From Nordella sp. HKS 07 (GTDB lineage Bacteria > Pseudomonadota > Alphaproteobacteria > Rhizobiales > Aestuariivirgaceae): DNA of 64,000 bases. Both the position numbers and the translations under genes were made by a program. Location of the stretch: assembly GCF_011046735.1 (NCBI RefSeq), contig NZ_CP049258.1:3800001-3864000 (forward strand), given 5' to 3'. This document shows, one piece after another, positions 19,101 to 28,477 of the stretch. The notes below the pieces were generated by a model. It worked only from the letters and a program-made list of their open reading frames with translations, did no database searches and was not told where the DNA came from. The number at the start of each line of letters is the position of its first letter. The first letter of the stretch is position 1.

Positions 19101-19610
19101 AGGCCCACTAGGTGCGTATACCCAGCGCTGATTGCGACCCAAATGACAAGGGTATTGCTGGATCAACACCGCATCCTGAGTACTGCCCGAAGGAACATCA
19201 AGACAATAACCCGAATGCTTTGCAACGATGCGCACTCCGCCCGCCGGGTCCGCCTGCGGCTCAAGGCGGAATAGCTGATTGTCACGGTAGTGGCAGGTAT
19301 ACTGCTGCAGCGTCCCACCCTGTGCTCCACCAATGCGGACATCAAGACATAGGCCGCTGTTTTGATTCACGAAGTACACATATCCTGGTGCGCTTGCGTC
19401 TCGTGCCATCCATTTCTGGTTTGCGCCTTCGTAACAACTGTATTGCCTCACATCTGCGCCAGAAGTCAGACTGCCATTCCCGACGTCCAGACATTTTTCC
19501 GCTGTTAAACTAACGATTTCTGTTCCAATGTCGGGCTGCGCGTGACTCTCTCGCAGATCAGAAATTATAGAAGTGAATATGGCCAAAAAGACAATCACTC
19601 CCTTAGCCAT
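16131..19610 (-). CDS. large secreted ricin-lectin protein with metzincin-like zinc motif
   Basis: A 1159-residue protein with an N-terminal signal peptide (residues 1-24, MAKGVIVFLAIFTSIISDLR then ESHA). A ricin B-type beta-trefoil spans about residues 28-170, with repeated CLDV...QQY.C..N..W units. Residues 360-415 hold calcium-binding DxDxDG loops (DNDGDGLGYG, DTDRDGIEDRVE) of thrombospondin type 3 character. H561, E562, H565 and H571 form HEFNHTLLIGHE, which has metzincin spacing HExxHxxxxxH although the conserved glycine is leucine. The C-terminal 400 residues resemble a beta-propeller. I infer an exported, glycan-binding metalloprotease-like protein. Peptidase activity is uncertain. Confidence 0.7.
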   Translation of the reverse strand: MAKGVIVFLAIFTSIISDLRESHAQPDIGTEIVSLTAEKCLDVGNGSLTSGADVRQYSCYEGANQKWMARDASAPGYVYFVNQNSGLCLDVRIGGAQGGTLQQYTCHYRDNQLFRLEPQADPAGGVRIVAKHSGYCLDVPSGSTQDAVLIQQYPCHLGRNQRWVYAPSGPYSFQVSATPIGRHPISLRDGQSYSFSLSNLVGVVPFMHLWSNVHGNVTPLGQNMLASRVPTLSYVVPAGKGGAYTLFVHAAPGAAPGTATLTVRENGSVVRQNVNFSFGGTVVDVPRSTNLSPFRYETVALPGGVDDTFILALDNLNYLKGFDDDSGIGRASRITGAGTSRIVVGTVNGISGPSVLYVNDVFRDNDGDGLGYGLERELGICDMKNVQARCATVFNLSDTDRDGIEDRVEVLGVDVPPNVQNGQTAPAASFLFPKWGANPRHKDIFFELDYIDEIGVNPFTHAYALAVQGLFSGALASEIGNKDNQDGINVHLDIGRAPQAGYETLYGNWGNGGTHGAAAARSTWQLQYPGHDNRKEPWFFPVVEYGTAGTGSFGFNDQTWHEFNHTLLIGHESVRGGLNSSVVTPALVSYTQWRNPDAKFLGNQFLESGINSSSLCESSNEIGTALSDPSYQTYLLNKHGIWSDANTVDWNRDGVITNCATGGRVKANLSAGPTDNDAPVQGEQTISKTDGTAGGSFGVGSGDVVGTIVGAPQMVRLGSAPNSFLYIFYAKTDPSYGTRLYYRAGRVGSDKSIGGCASSAGMEFLGNGWGPGTTTPCITWSNAALVSLIHGLKRFAVTALSDRIEIAASNSSDSNIHFYHLSSQNNSTGLMGTGPSLVGGLKLSSSPRSDLQYEIVRAPLLTGDKVNEHLALFWIDTNTRELRWASKPAGTTQVPILRGALWNDASPSVGLVAHDNSSLSLASWGTGMTGSLARETFLFFHNSRGTGSIYKLDPASEKWVDITSTALPNGNCSTLGQKIGFRFQEAVNSSGDILQAGKGHFYLTYLNCGGPAVVTLNSGTVNGKPTALSATRKPSAYLTFDRGIRAFPNQGHPIYGVTGIAYYSDSFVTSLKEAYVDADGALQFLPFADGILKMQYKPTNQFKILEATICRALKSHPQTGLSSWSPDWAAGDAFCGNNGMRFSMDPKNFVPSTQTLWGY

Positions 19611-19689
19611 GTTTACCTCCTACATTTCGATTGTTGGTGGCGGTGCGGAAGGCTGAGAGAAAAGATTTAATTGCGGAAAGCGAGACTTG

Positions 19690-19941
19690 GAGTGCCCCAT
19701 CGGGAACATGCCTATGGGCTTCGCGATGCAAGCATTGCTACGCTGGCGCCTCAATAAGACAGAATGTCGTGCCACGTCTCTCATCGAACCAATAGGTGAG
19801 GAACTTCACCCCAAACTTAACCTGAATTTCCAGGTCCTTGCGGTGCGCCTCTGGCACCTCGTCCGCGGTTCCTCCGGCTATATCGCGCCGGTCCATAAAG
19901 TGGGCAAGTCGGCTCCGACCGTGATTGGTGCGGGCCTCCAT
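19690..19941 (-). pseudogene. DUF4242-like domain remnant
   Basis: The minus-strand frame reads FMDRRDIAGGTADEVPEAHR, then VKFGVKFLTYWFDERRGTTF and CLIEAPA. It meets an in-frame stop and continues QCLHREAHRH. This matches the DUF4242 (SCO4226-type nickel-binding-like) domain that is often fused to class III cyclases. No start and no partner domain remain. Confidence 0.65.
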
Positions 19942-19979
19942 TATCCATAGAGCAGCACAAACATCTTATGGTTCGGCCC

Positions 19980-20727
19980 ATGGAGTCGTCTGTGACATTC
20001 CCCACAGTTGTCATCGAACTTGCCCTTCATCTGAATCACAGGGCCGTCATCGAGACCCACTGCCGCCAACCGCTGCAGTTGGGGTTGATCGATGCGGCAC
20101 AGGCCGTTGAGCCAACGAAGAAGTTGGGATTAATCTGGAGGGTATGGACATCTGCTGCCAGCGGGCCGGTATTGCCGATTTGTCCGCTCTCGCTGGTCAC
20201 GCCGGTAATGGTGAATGATCCCGTAGTGGACGAGATCGCACCGGATGGGCCGTGGCCGCGATGTCATCGGTGTTTAATTTCGTACTTGTCTCGGTGGTCA
20301 TGCAATCCCATCTAGCGCGGCGTCGTACATCAAGAAAAGTCCAACTTTGGCTACCGATACGCGAAGAGCATTTTGGTGCGGGCGCTTACCGACGACGAGT
20401 GGCCGAGGGCCCTGGCGGGGTGGCATCGGAATATCTGGAGCCTTTACGCATAGAACCTCCTTCCATTCGGGATTCGGATACCTTGCCTCAAAGCAGCCTT
20501 TCTTGGGGCGGCGCGAGCTCAATGGCGTACTGCCATTCTTCGCGCTCCTGGGCGTTACGAGCTCGCGGGGTTTGTTGATCTTTGGGGATGGGAATTTCAC
20601 CGTTTCCCACGGCGGTTACTTGCCCCGCAAACGTTTCCGTCGAGGAGGTCGCCAACGGGAAGAGGATCGTCGACGACGTGGCGACAAATCTCGCCCAGCC
20701 GGCGAGATGTTGAAGCATGGCCCTCAT
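19980..20727 (-). pseudogene. conserved secreted protein, frameshifted
   Basis: From the ATG at 20727 (MRAMLQHLAGWARFVATSST, a possible signal sequence) one frame runs to about 20505. A second frame carries YPNPEWKEVLCVKAPDIPMP. A third, from about 20245 to 20060, carries GSFTITGVTSESG, HTLQINPNFFVGSTAC and NCSGWRQWV. Together these match a family of exported proteins with a TEW..VPC..P segment and a C-terminal beta-sheet domain. At least two frameshifts plus a degraded tail (FDDNCGE) make it a pseudogene. Family function is unknown to me. Confidence 0.5.
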
Positions 20728-21552
20728 GTCAGCTACTCCATCCTTCTTGATCAAAAGCGAGCTTAGGTTTCTCGCCGGTTTTCCACATGAGAGATTTCCG
20801 GCGATAGAGCGGTGTGCGCCAGACTTATGGCCAATGTCGGCGTTGGGTCGGAAGCGTGGCTGGAGCAATCGGGCACTGTCCACTTGGCCAAGGGACTGTT
20901 TCACTCCTTCAGGGCCGCAGGTTTTTTTGCGGATCTCGGCCTATTGCTGCGCGTTGTTCTGGTGACCGCAGCGCAAGAAAATTGATTTGACGTGAGGACG
21001 TCTTGCATTCAAGGTTTTGCAGTCAGACAACGACCGTGACCTCTCGTGACGTCGAGGCGGCAGGTCGGAGAATCGCTGCGCCAGTTACGTGACAAGGTTC
21101 GGTGGTCGAATGTGCCCAGTTCATCTGTGCACTGGAGCTATGGAGCGAGGAGCCCTGAAACTCTTTACCGGAAACACAATGGACGTAATGCGTCCATGGT
21201 AGCTGTCGTCGTGGATGGCCTTGCGCGTGCAGCAAGCGTGCCGCAGCCCTTCAGGAGTGAACGCCGCCGATAATCAGCGACGTTGACAGCAGATGTGTTC
21301 GCCTGTGTCCGGCTGGGAGGGTCCCTCTATGCCCACAATCGACGCATTCAATTACAGCCTGTTGAGTTCAGCGGAATCGTCAACCAACCACATCCGGCTC
21401 GACTCGAAGAAGGCACCCACCATTTTTTCATTCAGTACCTGACAGGAGAATTCTTTTTTCTCAGCATGACCGTCTGGAGAATCATGGAGACACAATCATG
21501 AATTCTATTTCGCAATTCTTACCACGACTGTTAATGAGCGAGGACGTCTGAC
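20728..21552. other. gene-poor stretch
   Basis: About 825 bases without a gene I can support. Short frames exist but have poor codon composition and no family resemblance. The right end precedes the tandem pair at 21553 and 22044 and should hold their promoter. Confidence 0.45.
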
Positions 21553-22020
21553 ATGGTAAAACCACCGGTAAAACTTCCCACAAAACCACTCCCGATCAAA
21601 CCAGATGTGCCTCCGCCTGACCGCGATCCGCTCTTGACCAGGGCAAGCATAAGCTTTCACACGAACGACGATGATAAGAACACCAACACTCAGGTAAACG
21701 TAGCTGTGAGAGTAGATGAGGACCGCATAGCTGTGGCCGCAATTTCAGGACACTTCAATCGGTTCGGAGACCACAGCGACGCAGGACCATTCACCTTGCT
21801 AATTCTGGCACCGGTTCGAATGGAGAGGCTCAAGAGCGGACGCGTCGAGGTCCACCTAACTGCCTCGGCCGCAGATGGATTGACCCTCCCGGACGACACC
21901 TGGAAATTCAATTTTTTTCTGGACCTACTTTTCGCTGACGGTGGGCACCTCATTGCTGAAGCTAACGGATTGGAGCTAGGTATACTGACCAACCCATCCC
22001 AATCCTTCCTCATTAATTAG
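21553..22020 (+). CDS. hypothetical protein, first of a tandem paralogous pair
   Basis: A 155-residue acidic protein with a proline-rich N-terminus (residues 1-28). A compact domain follows with motifs SISFHTNDDDKNTNTQV, FGDHSDAGPFTL, DDTWKFNFFLDL and GGHLIAEANGLEL. The next gene, 23 bases downstream, repeats every motif, so the pair arose by duplication. It has no signal peptide or transmembrane segment. The beta-strand-like pattern with DDDK and DxSDAGPF loops suggests a metal-binding beta-sandwich such as PLAT/C2-like, but I cannot name a family. Base composition is lower in GC than neighbouring metabolic genes. Confidence 0.75.
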   Translation: MVKPPVKLPTKPLPIKPDVPPPDRDPLLTRASISFHTNDDDKNTNTQVNVAVRVDEDRIAVAAISGHFNRFGDHSDAGPFTLLILAPVRMERLKSGRVEVHLTASAADGLTLPDDTWKFNFFLDLLFADGGHLIAEANGLELGILTNPSQSFLIN

Positions 22021-22043
22021 AGATTCGTTCAGGAGAAGACAAA

Positions 22044-22421
22044 ATGGCCGACGATGCGGGTTTGGAGCGTGTTAGTATCACGTTTCATACAAACGATGAA
22101 GATAAGGACACTGACACTCATGTTGAAGTTAGCGTCGAGATGTTTGACAACACCGTCGTGGCCATCCTTTCAGATGATCTCGGGCATTTCGACGACAACA
22201 GTGACGCTGGTCCGTTCTTTCTGGAACACATTTCACCAACAACTAGAGGTGCGATGAAGTCGGGTCATGTTTCCATTAAGTCCGTCCCCAACGGCGATGA
22301 TACTTGGCGCTTCAACTTTTTACTTAATCTCCAGTTTCAGGATGGGTCACATCTCATTGCCAGAGCCAATGGCCTTGAGTTGAGTGAGACGCTTCCAAAA
22401 CTGTCATTCGGAATTGAATGA
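22044..22421 (+). CDS. hypothetical protein, second of a tandem paralogous pair
   Basis: A 125-residue protein that aligns with the C-terminal domain of the gene at 21553. Matching motifs are SITFHTNDEDKDTDTHV, FDDNSDAGPFFL, GDDTWRFNFLLNLQF and GSHLIARANGLEL. It lacks the proline-rich leader of its paralogue. The AGGAGA ribosome site (22031-22036) and 23-base spacing indicate co-transcription. The two may form a heteromer. Function is unknown. Confidence 0.78.
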   Translation: MADDAGLERVSITFHTNDEDKDTDTHVEVSVEMFDNTVVAILSDDLGHFDDNSDAGPFFLEHISPTTRGAMKSGHVSIKSVPNGDDTWRFNFLLNLQFQDGSHLIARANGLELSETLPKLSFGIE

Positions 22422-22608
22422 TTGTGATCAGGGCCAGTCTTATGAAGGCCCAGACCGCTTGCCTTGCGGTACAGGACCAGCGCCTCGTTGGCGTTGCCCT
22501 GGGATTTTGAGCAAGCGGCCAACGCTGTACTGGGATGCTCATTGCCGGCTTCGGCGGAATCTTGAGTTGGACTACTATGACCTTTGGCCAAGTCCGAGTT
22601 GGGCGATT

Positions 22609-23373
22609 CTAGCCTCCTCCTTCGTCGCGGCGATCTTGGGGTGCCGTGACGATGCCGCGGTTCGCACCTCCCTCCGGGATGACGCACTTGTCTTTCTGTA
22701 ACGGCTTTTCGGCATGGCCGTCGCAAAGATCGGCTACCGGTTCGCCCTCCATGCCGACGAGATGTAGTTCATCGTCCGTCGGCTTCGCCGACCCCCCTAG
22801 ATAATGCGCGCAGACAAGTCGCGCGAGTTCGTCAAGCTTCAGGACCACCGCCCGCCTCACATCCCAGATGCGGGCGGTCTTGTCCCGAGAAGCCGTCACC
22901 ACCCGCGTGCCGTCCGGCGAGAAGGCGGCTGACCAGACAGCGCTCTCATGGTGCAGGGGCTCGCCCAAGGGCTTGCCCGTCGCTACATCCCAGAGGCGGG
23001 CTGTCTTGTCCGAAGACGCCGTCACAACCCGCGTGCCATCCGGCGAGAAGGCGGAAGAGCGCACCCCTTGATCATGCACCAATGCGAAAAGTTGGGGTAT
23101 TTTCTGCAGGCTGTTCGCCAGTGCGATTTCAGCAAAGTGGTTGGCATCAAACGGAACTGCCTCGTCGCCAAAACAGACACCAATTGGCCGTCGAGCATCC
23201 CGCATCACCACCGCGAAGGGCGACTCGTCACTCTTCTGCAAGGCAAGCAATGCAAGGCGCAAGCTTGAATCAAAATACCCAAGCGTAGTCTAGCCGCGGG
23301 GGGAAACGTGGTTTGGTCGATCCGGCAGGTCGATCTTATGCCCAGTAAAGACGAGCGATTGGGGAAGGCCCAT
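22609..23373 (-). pseudogene. WD40-repeat conflict protein, middle deleted
   Basis: An ATG at 23373 opens a 27-residue frame (LVFTGHKIDLPDRPNHVSP) that resembles the start of an effector domain found at the N-terminus of bacterial WD40/STAND proteins, then stops at 23290. From 23262 a second open segment of 217 residues carries a linker (LRLALLALQKSDESP) and two WD40 units (SAFSPDGTRVVTAS.DKTARLWD). It ends with the usual tail DELARLVCAHYLGG. Intact relatives have an NTPase and many more repeats, so about 1000 residues are gone. It lies 46 bases downstream of the giant gene at 23419-28071. Confidence 0.65.
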
Positions 23374-23418
23374 TATCACTTCTCTTCATTCTGATTTGGA
23401 CCGCTTGCAGGTGAAATC

Positions 23419-26400
23419 CTATCGCCAGCAGCGTCCGACACTGTCGGTTACGTCCACGATCTCCGACGCAACCGACTCTCCGCCCAGTTCAATCACGACA
23501 GAGGCCAGTTTCCCTAGGTCGTTCAGCAGGTCACCCCGTGTGTACTGGGCAATGGCGGGAAGGAACTTTCCCCACGCCTCCGCAATCAGGGCAGGCTTAG
23601 GCCGGAAGGCTTGATCGGCAAGCCACCTGAGCGCGTCTGCCGGTGGCGCGTGTTTGATTAAACACCTCATGGCTACGTTCGCGAAACCGAGTTCTGCAAG
23701 GCGTGTGCCAGCAGCAAACAATATGTCAGTATTGCCTTCTTTTATGATCGCAGCCAGCTGCGATCGCAGAAGTGGCTCGGACAAGTGGCGCGCTAGCGGG
23801 CGCGCCGATGCGGCACCATGAACTTCAATCATCCGGCTCACCAACGCTGTCCGTTCCGAATCGGGCAAGTGTTCCAGCACGTGGTTGAGGAAGTGAGCCA
23901 GTTGTTTCGGATCCTGTTCCATATCCGAGAAATATGAGCGCACTTCCGCCAACGTGTCTTCAGGAGCAGAGGACAGCGCGGCTGTTAGGATTTGATCAAA
24001 GGCCTCTTCCCGAAGCTCCGGCCCCATCCTGGACTTATGCTCGCGCCAGAGCATAAGAGCCTCCTTGGCCGCGCGCGAGCGCTCGGGTTCCTCCAGCTGC
24101 GGCGCCAGTTGGCCGAGCAGCAGCATTCGAGGAATCCAGGAAAAATCCTGAACGGGAACCTTGTAGGCCTTAGCGAGGGCGGCTTTTCGCAAGTGCATCG
24201 GCAAATAGGGTGCCAGCGTCGCGTACAGCCTCTCGGTAGCGCGGTTCAGAGGCTCGATGGCGTCAGCAGCCGCGAGTGCCTCCGCAAGGCCTCGTTCCGA
24301 CAGGGCGGGAGCCAGCGCGGCCATCGCTCGGGCGCGATACACGATCATTTCCTTTCCCATTGATCTGGCAACGGAAGCGAGGGCTTCGTCCTCATAACCT
24401 AGCTCCGCCAGCCTGCGTCCAAGCAAGGCCGCGGCGCCTGCCCGCTCTTCCATTCCCAGGCTGCTGCTGAAGCGGCCGCCAGGGTCGATGAAGCCTCCGG
24501 GGTCGATGTATCCAAGGTCCTTTCCAATTCTGCGGGTCCGGATCAGCAGTGACGCCACGTGGTTTGCGGGCAGGAAGCGCGCGAATCGAGCCAACGCGGA
24601 CGTCTGCTCCTCGCCATCATCGATGACGCGGGCCAGACCGAGGAGAATTTTCAGTTGTGCTGCGGGCAGATGTGGCGCCATGGCCTCAAGGAGCTGCACC
24701 CATTGGTCGGTATGATCGGTGCTGGTAAGCGAGCGTACGATGAACAGGGCCTCCTCGACGCGTCCCAATGCAGCCAAGCGAGGGGCCAGCCCTAGCATCG
24801 CGGGTATCCGAGCGTTCGCTATGTCCCGGGACTTGGCGGTTGCTTCGTTGTAGACGCGCCGCCGCACGTCTCGGTCGAGTGAATCGGAAAGACGCAAGGC
24901 CGGATCCAACCAAGGCGCCGGCAGGTAGGGTGCCATCCGGCCGAGAGCCACGTCCCTGCGGACGTTGAGCTTCTGCACCAGCGCGAAGGCCCGCGCGCAG
25001 TCGCCCGTCTGGGCGCAGCGCACCGCGACGGTGATCATGCCTTCAGGATTCCAGAGTTCGATGTCGCCCAGCTTTCTACTGATGAAGCTGTCCGCGAGCC
25101 GCCGCAAAGGATCGCCGTCGAGCTTCGGCGCCAGATGGCCGAGCGCTTCGGACTGATACACCGGCACGGTGCAACTGAGAACATCGTCTACGAGGCTTTT
25201 CCAATGCTCGGCCTTGTCCTCGTCCGACGCGGCTTCCGCAAGACGAATGCGCGCCACCGTCCCCTTGACCGGATATTCGTACCGCGCGGCGGCTGCGTGT
25301 CGCAGGGCTTCAGCGATCACGGCCTTCCGCTGCTCTCCTTCCAGGTAGGGAGCAATCGTCGCCTGAATCCCGTAGCTACGGCTGTCGCTCAGGCGCTTGA
25401 CGATCGCGTCGAAGTCACCGCGGACCCTGCGCTGGCACGCGGCCGGCGCGTTGTTCGCGAGTGTCTCCATGATGTCGAAACGTCCCTCCCAATCATCCCG
25501 ACCAAGGGCGAACTGCATGGCATGTCGACATCCGGCCGATGTCAGGAATGGGGCAACGCGCTCGATGCAGCCCTTCATATCCGTCAGCTTTTCGATCTGG
25601 AGCGCCGCGTCGAGTGCAGCCTCCGATGCACCAGCTGGGACGAGTTTGCCGGCGCTCGCCAACAATTCTGTGATGGACTGACAGCGTTGCCCGGGATCTT
25701 CAATCTGACGTGCTGTATCGTAGGCCTCCCTAACTGCCCCCGCTCTGTGAGCATCCGGAATGTATGCAGCAAGAACGGTCAAGGCTCTGGCACGCTGGAT
25801 CGGGTCCAATATCCGGCGCGCATACATCAATGCGTGGTCGACCGGCCATACTTCCCTCTGAACCAGCGCCGACAAGATGGCCGGCGGCAAGCGACCGGCC
25901 ATGCTGTTGATGGATGCCTTGATCAGGGCATATCGAATCTCCCAAGCTACTGTGGAAGACTTCTTACCGCTTCTGACACGTTCCTTGGTGATTGTCCTGG
26001 CCAGGTGCCAGGCATGGTGGAGATCCGCGAGGTAGTTGTCGAGCAGCGCGGTTTCCTCATGGGCCGTGTACCAAGCGTTCTCGACGCGCCAATGGTGCAC
26101 TTCATGTAATCTGCCGATGATCCTGTCGAACAGCCCCAGCCAGCCAGATCGTCGCCGGCGGGTAATCTCCTCGTGGCGCCATTCAAGTGCGAGCAGGGCG
26201 TGCAGCTCATCGTGGCGCGCGGCACGCTCGAGATGCACCACCAGGTGTTTCAATCCATATCGCTCATCGAGTTCGCGCAGCGAGACATCCCGCAGTCCTG
26301 GAAGGTGGTTCTTCAAGCCGCCCCACGCATTCAGGTAACGATTCGTGATCGCGGAGTGAGTAGAGCGCACGGCATTTGCTAGGGAGCGAGTAAAGCTTTG

Positions 26401-28071
26401 CTCCGGCGCCGTCAGTTGCTTCATGTTGACGTGGCCTTCGAGGAATTCGCGAAGGCTCGCGTGATGCAGGCCGTAGCGCGGCGGAACGCTCTCGTAAACG
26501 TTCAGGAACGGAAGCCAGTGTTGCTCCAACAGTTTTGTTAACCCGGGCTCGGGGACATTTGCGAGGGCCGCGAGGACTTGCCCGGATACGGCTTCCTGTG
26601 CCGCTGCCAACGCCGCTAGAACCGGCAGGTGCAGCTTGTTCCAGTCCTCGGAATGCCTGGCGCTCCAGGCAAGCCAGTGCCGCGCATAGTATTGCCAGAG
26701 CCCATTCGGCAACGATTGCAGATCGTCGAGCTTCCGCTCGCCGCTTTGGATCTCCGCAATGACGTGGTGCAGGTAGATCCAGTTGCCGTCAGATTTGTCC
26801 AGGAGAGCGTCGATCGCGGCCTGCACGTCTGCGAATGCCAAGCTTCCAGCGGCCTGGAGCGTCGAGGTCACGTAGACCTCGGCGTCGTGCCGGTTGTCTG
26901 TGTTACCCGCTTCAATCTTGAAGACTGTTCGGGGAGCCTGAACGTTGAGACTTACCCCGACGGGTTGTTGCGAAACTACAAGGTAGACCCCGCGGGGAAG
27001 CACCTGCGGCAGGCCGAGCACATTTTGACCTTCCGGCGTCCCGGCCTCGTCGAGAGCGTCGACAACAATAATGATTGACCTGCCTGGATCGGTTTCATCG
27101 CGGTGTGCCGCAATCCGGAACAACAGCGACTGCAAGTCTGGCCTGTCCGCCGGTTCGGCGAGGTGCGCCGTCGCTAGATCGCGCGGGAGCCGCCATCGAT
27201 TCACAAGCTGCGCGGCGATGTTGCGGATCGTTTGTGTGATACCCGTGGATCCCCGCGCCTGTTCGCAGAAGTGGTGCACGCAATCGACGTGCTGCGCGTA
27301 GTGCGCCAGATAGGCCGTCTTGCCCATGCCGCTTTTAGCTTCGAGCACGAAGTAGCCGCAATCGTTCGACTGTTGAAACGCTTCGATTGCCGCCGTGATC
27401 CACTCCCGGCCGACGAATTGCTCCAGTTTGACGCGTCTAAAGACTGGAGTCGGGTCAATATAGGCGTCCGCGAGCTGGGCACTTACGAGGCCGGCGGTTT
27501 GGAGCCGCGATACGAGGTCCTTCCCCAGCGCGCTCAGCTCCCGAACGGCGCCGAGGAGCGCGTCGAGATCCCCTTCCGGGCGTCCACCCTGCAGCAATGC
27601 TTCAAGCCGGGGACCGAGATATTTGTCGAAAAGCCAGTTATGCAGGTCGGTTGCGACCATGGCTGCAAGATCGTCCGGGCCCGCGAAATAGGTCTTTACT
27701 GTGTGCTGTTTTTTTAGTTCCTTCTTTAGCGCACGCAACTTCGCCGCGCTGGCCTTGTCGCGGTCCCGTTGGGTGCTGCGGTCATCCCGTTTGAAATAGA
27801 TCAAGCACGGCAGCTGCCGCTCGATGGCTCTGCGGTACTCCTGTTCCGTGATTCCGCTACCGTAGCGCCCACCCAGGATCCCGATATACAGCTGGCAGCG
27901 GCCAACCTCGGCGAGAGAGGCTTCGGCTGTCGTTTCGTCGCGGCTCCCGAAATATTCCATGCCGACGAATTTCGTCGCTCGCATCTGGTTGACAACCGTT
28001 TCCACGGCCTTCCGCTCGGGGCGGAGATCCTTTTTCGTGGAGCTCACGAACACGTGAACGGTCGCTTGCAT
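23419..28071 (-). CDS. DUF4062-NTPase (STAND-like) protein with C-terminal helical repeats
   Basis: An intact 1550-residue protein. Residues 1-95 are a DUF4062 domain (VHVFVSSTKKDLRPERKAVE, CQLYIGILGGRYGSGITEQE). Residues 215-500 are a STAND-type NTPase with Walker A EAKSGMGKT (244-252) and Walker B IIIVVDALDE (D338, D341). From about 650 to the end are tandem alpha-helical repeats such as ALAALAPALSERGLAEALAA, a likely sensor arm. This effector-NTPase-sensor layout is that of bacterial NLR-like antiphage proteins (Avs and relatives) and of signalling STANDs. Defence is inferred from architecture and from decayed conflict genes on both sides. The role of DUF4062 here is unknown. Confidence 0.8.
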   Translation of the reverse strand: MQATVHVFVSSTKKDLRPERKAVETVVNQMRATKFVGMEYFGSRDETTAEASLAEVGRCQLYIGILGGRYGSGITEQEYRRAIERQLPCLIYFKRDDRSTQRDRDKASAAKLRALKKELKKQHTVKTYFAGPDDLAAMVATDLHNWLFDKYLGPRLEALLQGGRPEGDLDALLGAVRELSALGKDLVSRLQTAGLVSAQLADAYIDPTPVFRRVKLEQFVGREWITAAIEAFQQSNDCGYFVLEAKSGMGKTAYLAHYAQHVDCVHHFCEQARGSTGITQTIRNIAAQLVNRWRLPRDLATAHLAEPADRPDLQSLLFRIAAHRDETDPGRSIIIVVDALDEAGTPEGQNVLGLPQVLPRGVYLVVSQQPVGVSLNVQAPRTVFKIEAGNTDNRHDAEVYVTSTLQAAGSLAFADVQAAIDALLDKSDGNWIYLHHVIAEIQSGERKLDDLQSLPNGLWQYYARHWLAWSARHSEDWNKLHLPVLAALAAAQEAVSGQVLAALANVPEPGLTKLLEQHWLPFLNVYESVPPRYGLHHASLREFLEGHVNMKQLTAPEQSFTRSLANAVRSTHSAITNRYLNAWGGLKNHLPGLRDVSLRELDERYGLKHLVVHLERAARHDELHALLALEWRHEEITRRRRSGWLGLFDRIIGRLHEVHHWRVENAWYTAHEETALLDNYLADLHHAWHLARTITKERVRSGKKSSTVAWEIRYALIKASINSMAGRLPPAILSALVQREVWPVDHALMYARRILDPIQRARALTVLAAYIPDAHRAGAVREAYDTARQIEDPGQRCQSITELLASAGKLVPAGASEAALDAALQIEKLTDMKGCIERVAPFLTSAGCRHAMQFALGRDDWEGRFDIMETLANNAPAACQRRVRGDFDAIVKRLSDSRSYGIQATIAPYLEGEQRKAVIAEALRHAAAARYEYPVKGTVARIRLAEAASDEDKAEHWKSLVDDVLSCTVPVYQSEALGHLAPKLDGDPLRRLADSFISRKLGDIELWNPEGMITVAVRCAQTGDCARAFALVQKLNVRRDVALGRMAPYLPAPWLDPALRLSDSLDRDVRRRVYNEATAKSRDIANARIPAMLGLAPRLAALGRVEEALFIVRSLTSTDHTDQWVQLLEAMAPHLPAAQLKILLGLARVIDDGEEQTSALARFARFLPANHVASLLIRTRRIGKDLGYIDPGGFIDPGGRFSSSLGMEERAGAAALLGRRLAELGYEDEALASVARSMGKEMIVYRARAMAALAPALSERGLAEALAAADAIEPLNRATERLYATLAPYLPMHLRKAALAKAYKVPVQDFSWIPRMLLLGQLAPQLEEPERSRAAKEALMLWREHKSRMGPELREEAFDQILTAALSSAPEDTLAEVRSYFSDMEQDPKQLAHFLNHVLEHLPDSERTALVSRMIEVHGAASARPLARHLSEPLLRSQLAAIIKEGNTDILFAAGTRLAELGFANVAMRCLIKHAPPADALRWLADQAFRPKPALIAEAWGKFLPAIAQYTRGDLLNDLGKLASVVIELGGESVASEIVDVTDSVGRCWR

Positions 28072-28477
28072 TCACTCGATTATGCACCCGAGATGACCGT
28101 AGATAAAGCTCTCTCCCCAACGGTCCGCATCCTGAGCAACGCTTTCGCAGGCCGGTCCGCGGCTTCTCCTCGATCGGCAAATTCCTCGCGACGCGCCGCA
28201 TGTTGCGCGCCTCCGGGCTTTCAACCTCACGCAGATGAACCGGGGTTGAAACGCCTACGTTGCGAGCCACTCCTACAGTTTGGCAATTCAGAATGCAGCC
28301 TCGGCCATATTGGCGCTGCTTGCCTGACGCGGCCGCCCTTGAAATCTGGGACCGTCGCGCTCCTGCGCCGGTCCGATGACCATGCCAAGCGCGTGCGACT
28401 GGCTTAAATGAGAGAAATCGAACCTAACGCTGACCGACTATGATATTGTGATCGAGTCGGAATGGGCTGCGCTTCCA
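28072..28477. other. intergenic between divergent conflict genes
   Basis: About 400 bases upstream of the giant STAND-like gene, which reads leftward, and of the broken hydrolase gene, which reads rightward. No gene is supported. It should contain the STAND promoter. Confidence 0.45.

Noticed and set aside
25135-26109. A 324-residue plus-strand frame inside the STAND gene
   Set aside because: It is antisense to continuous helical repeats of the 1550-residue protein; no independent evidence.
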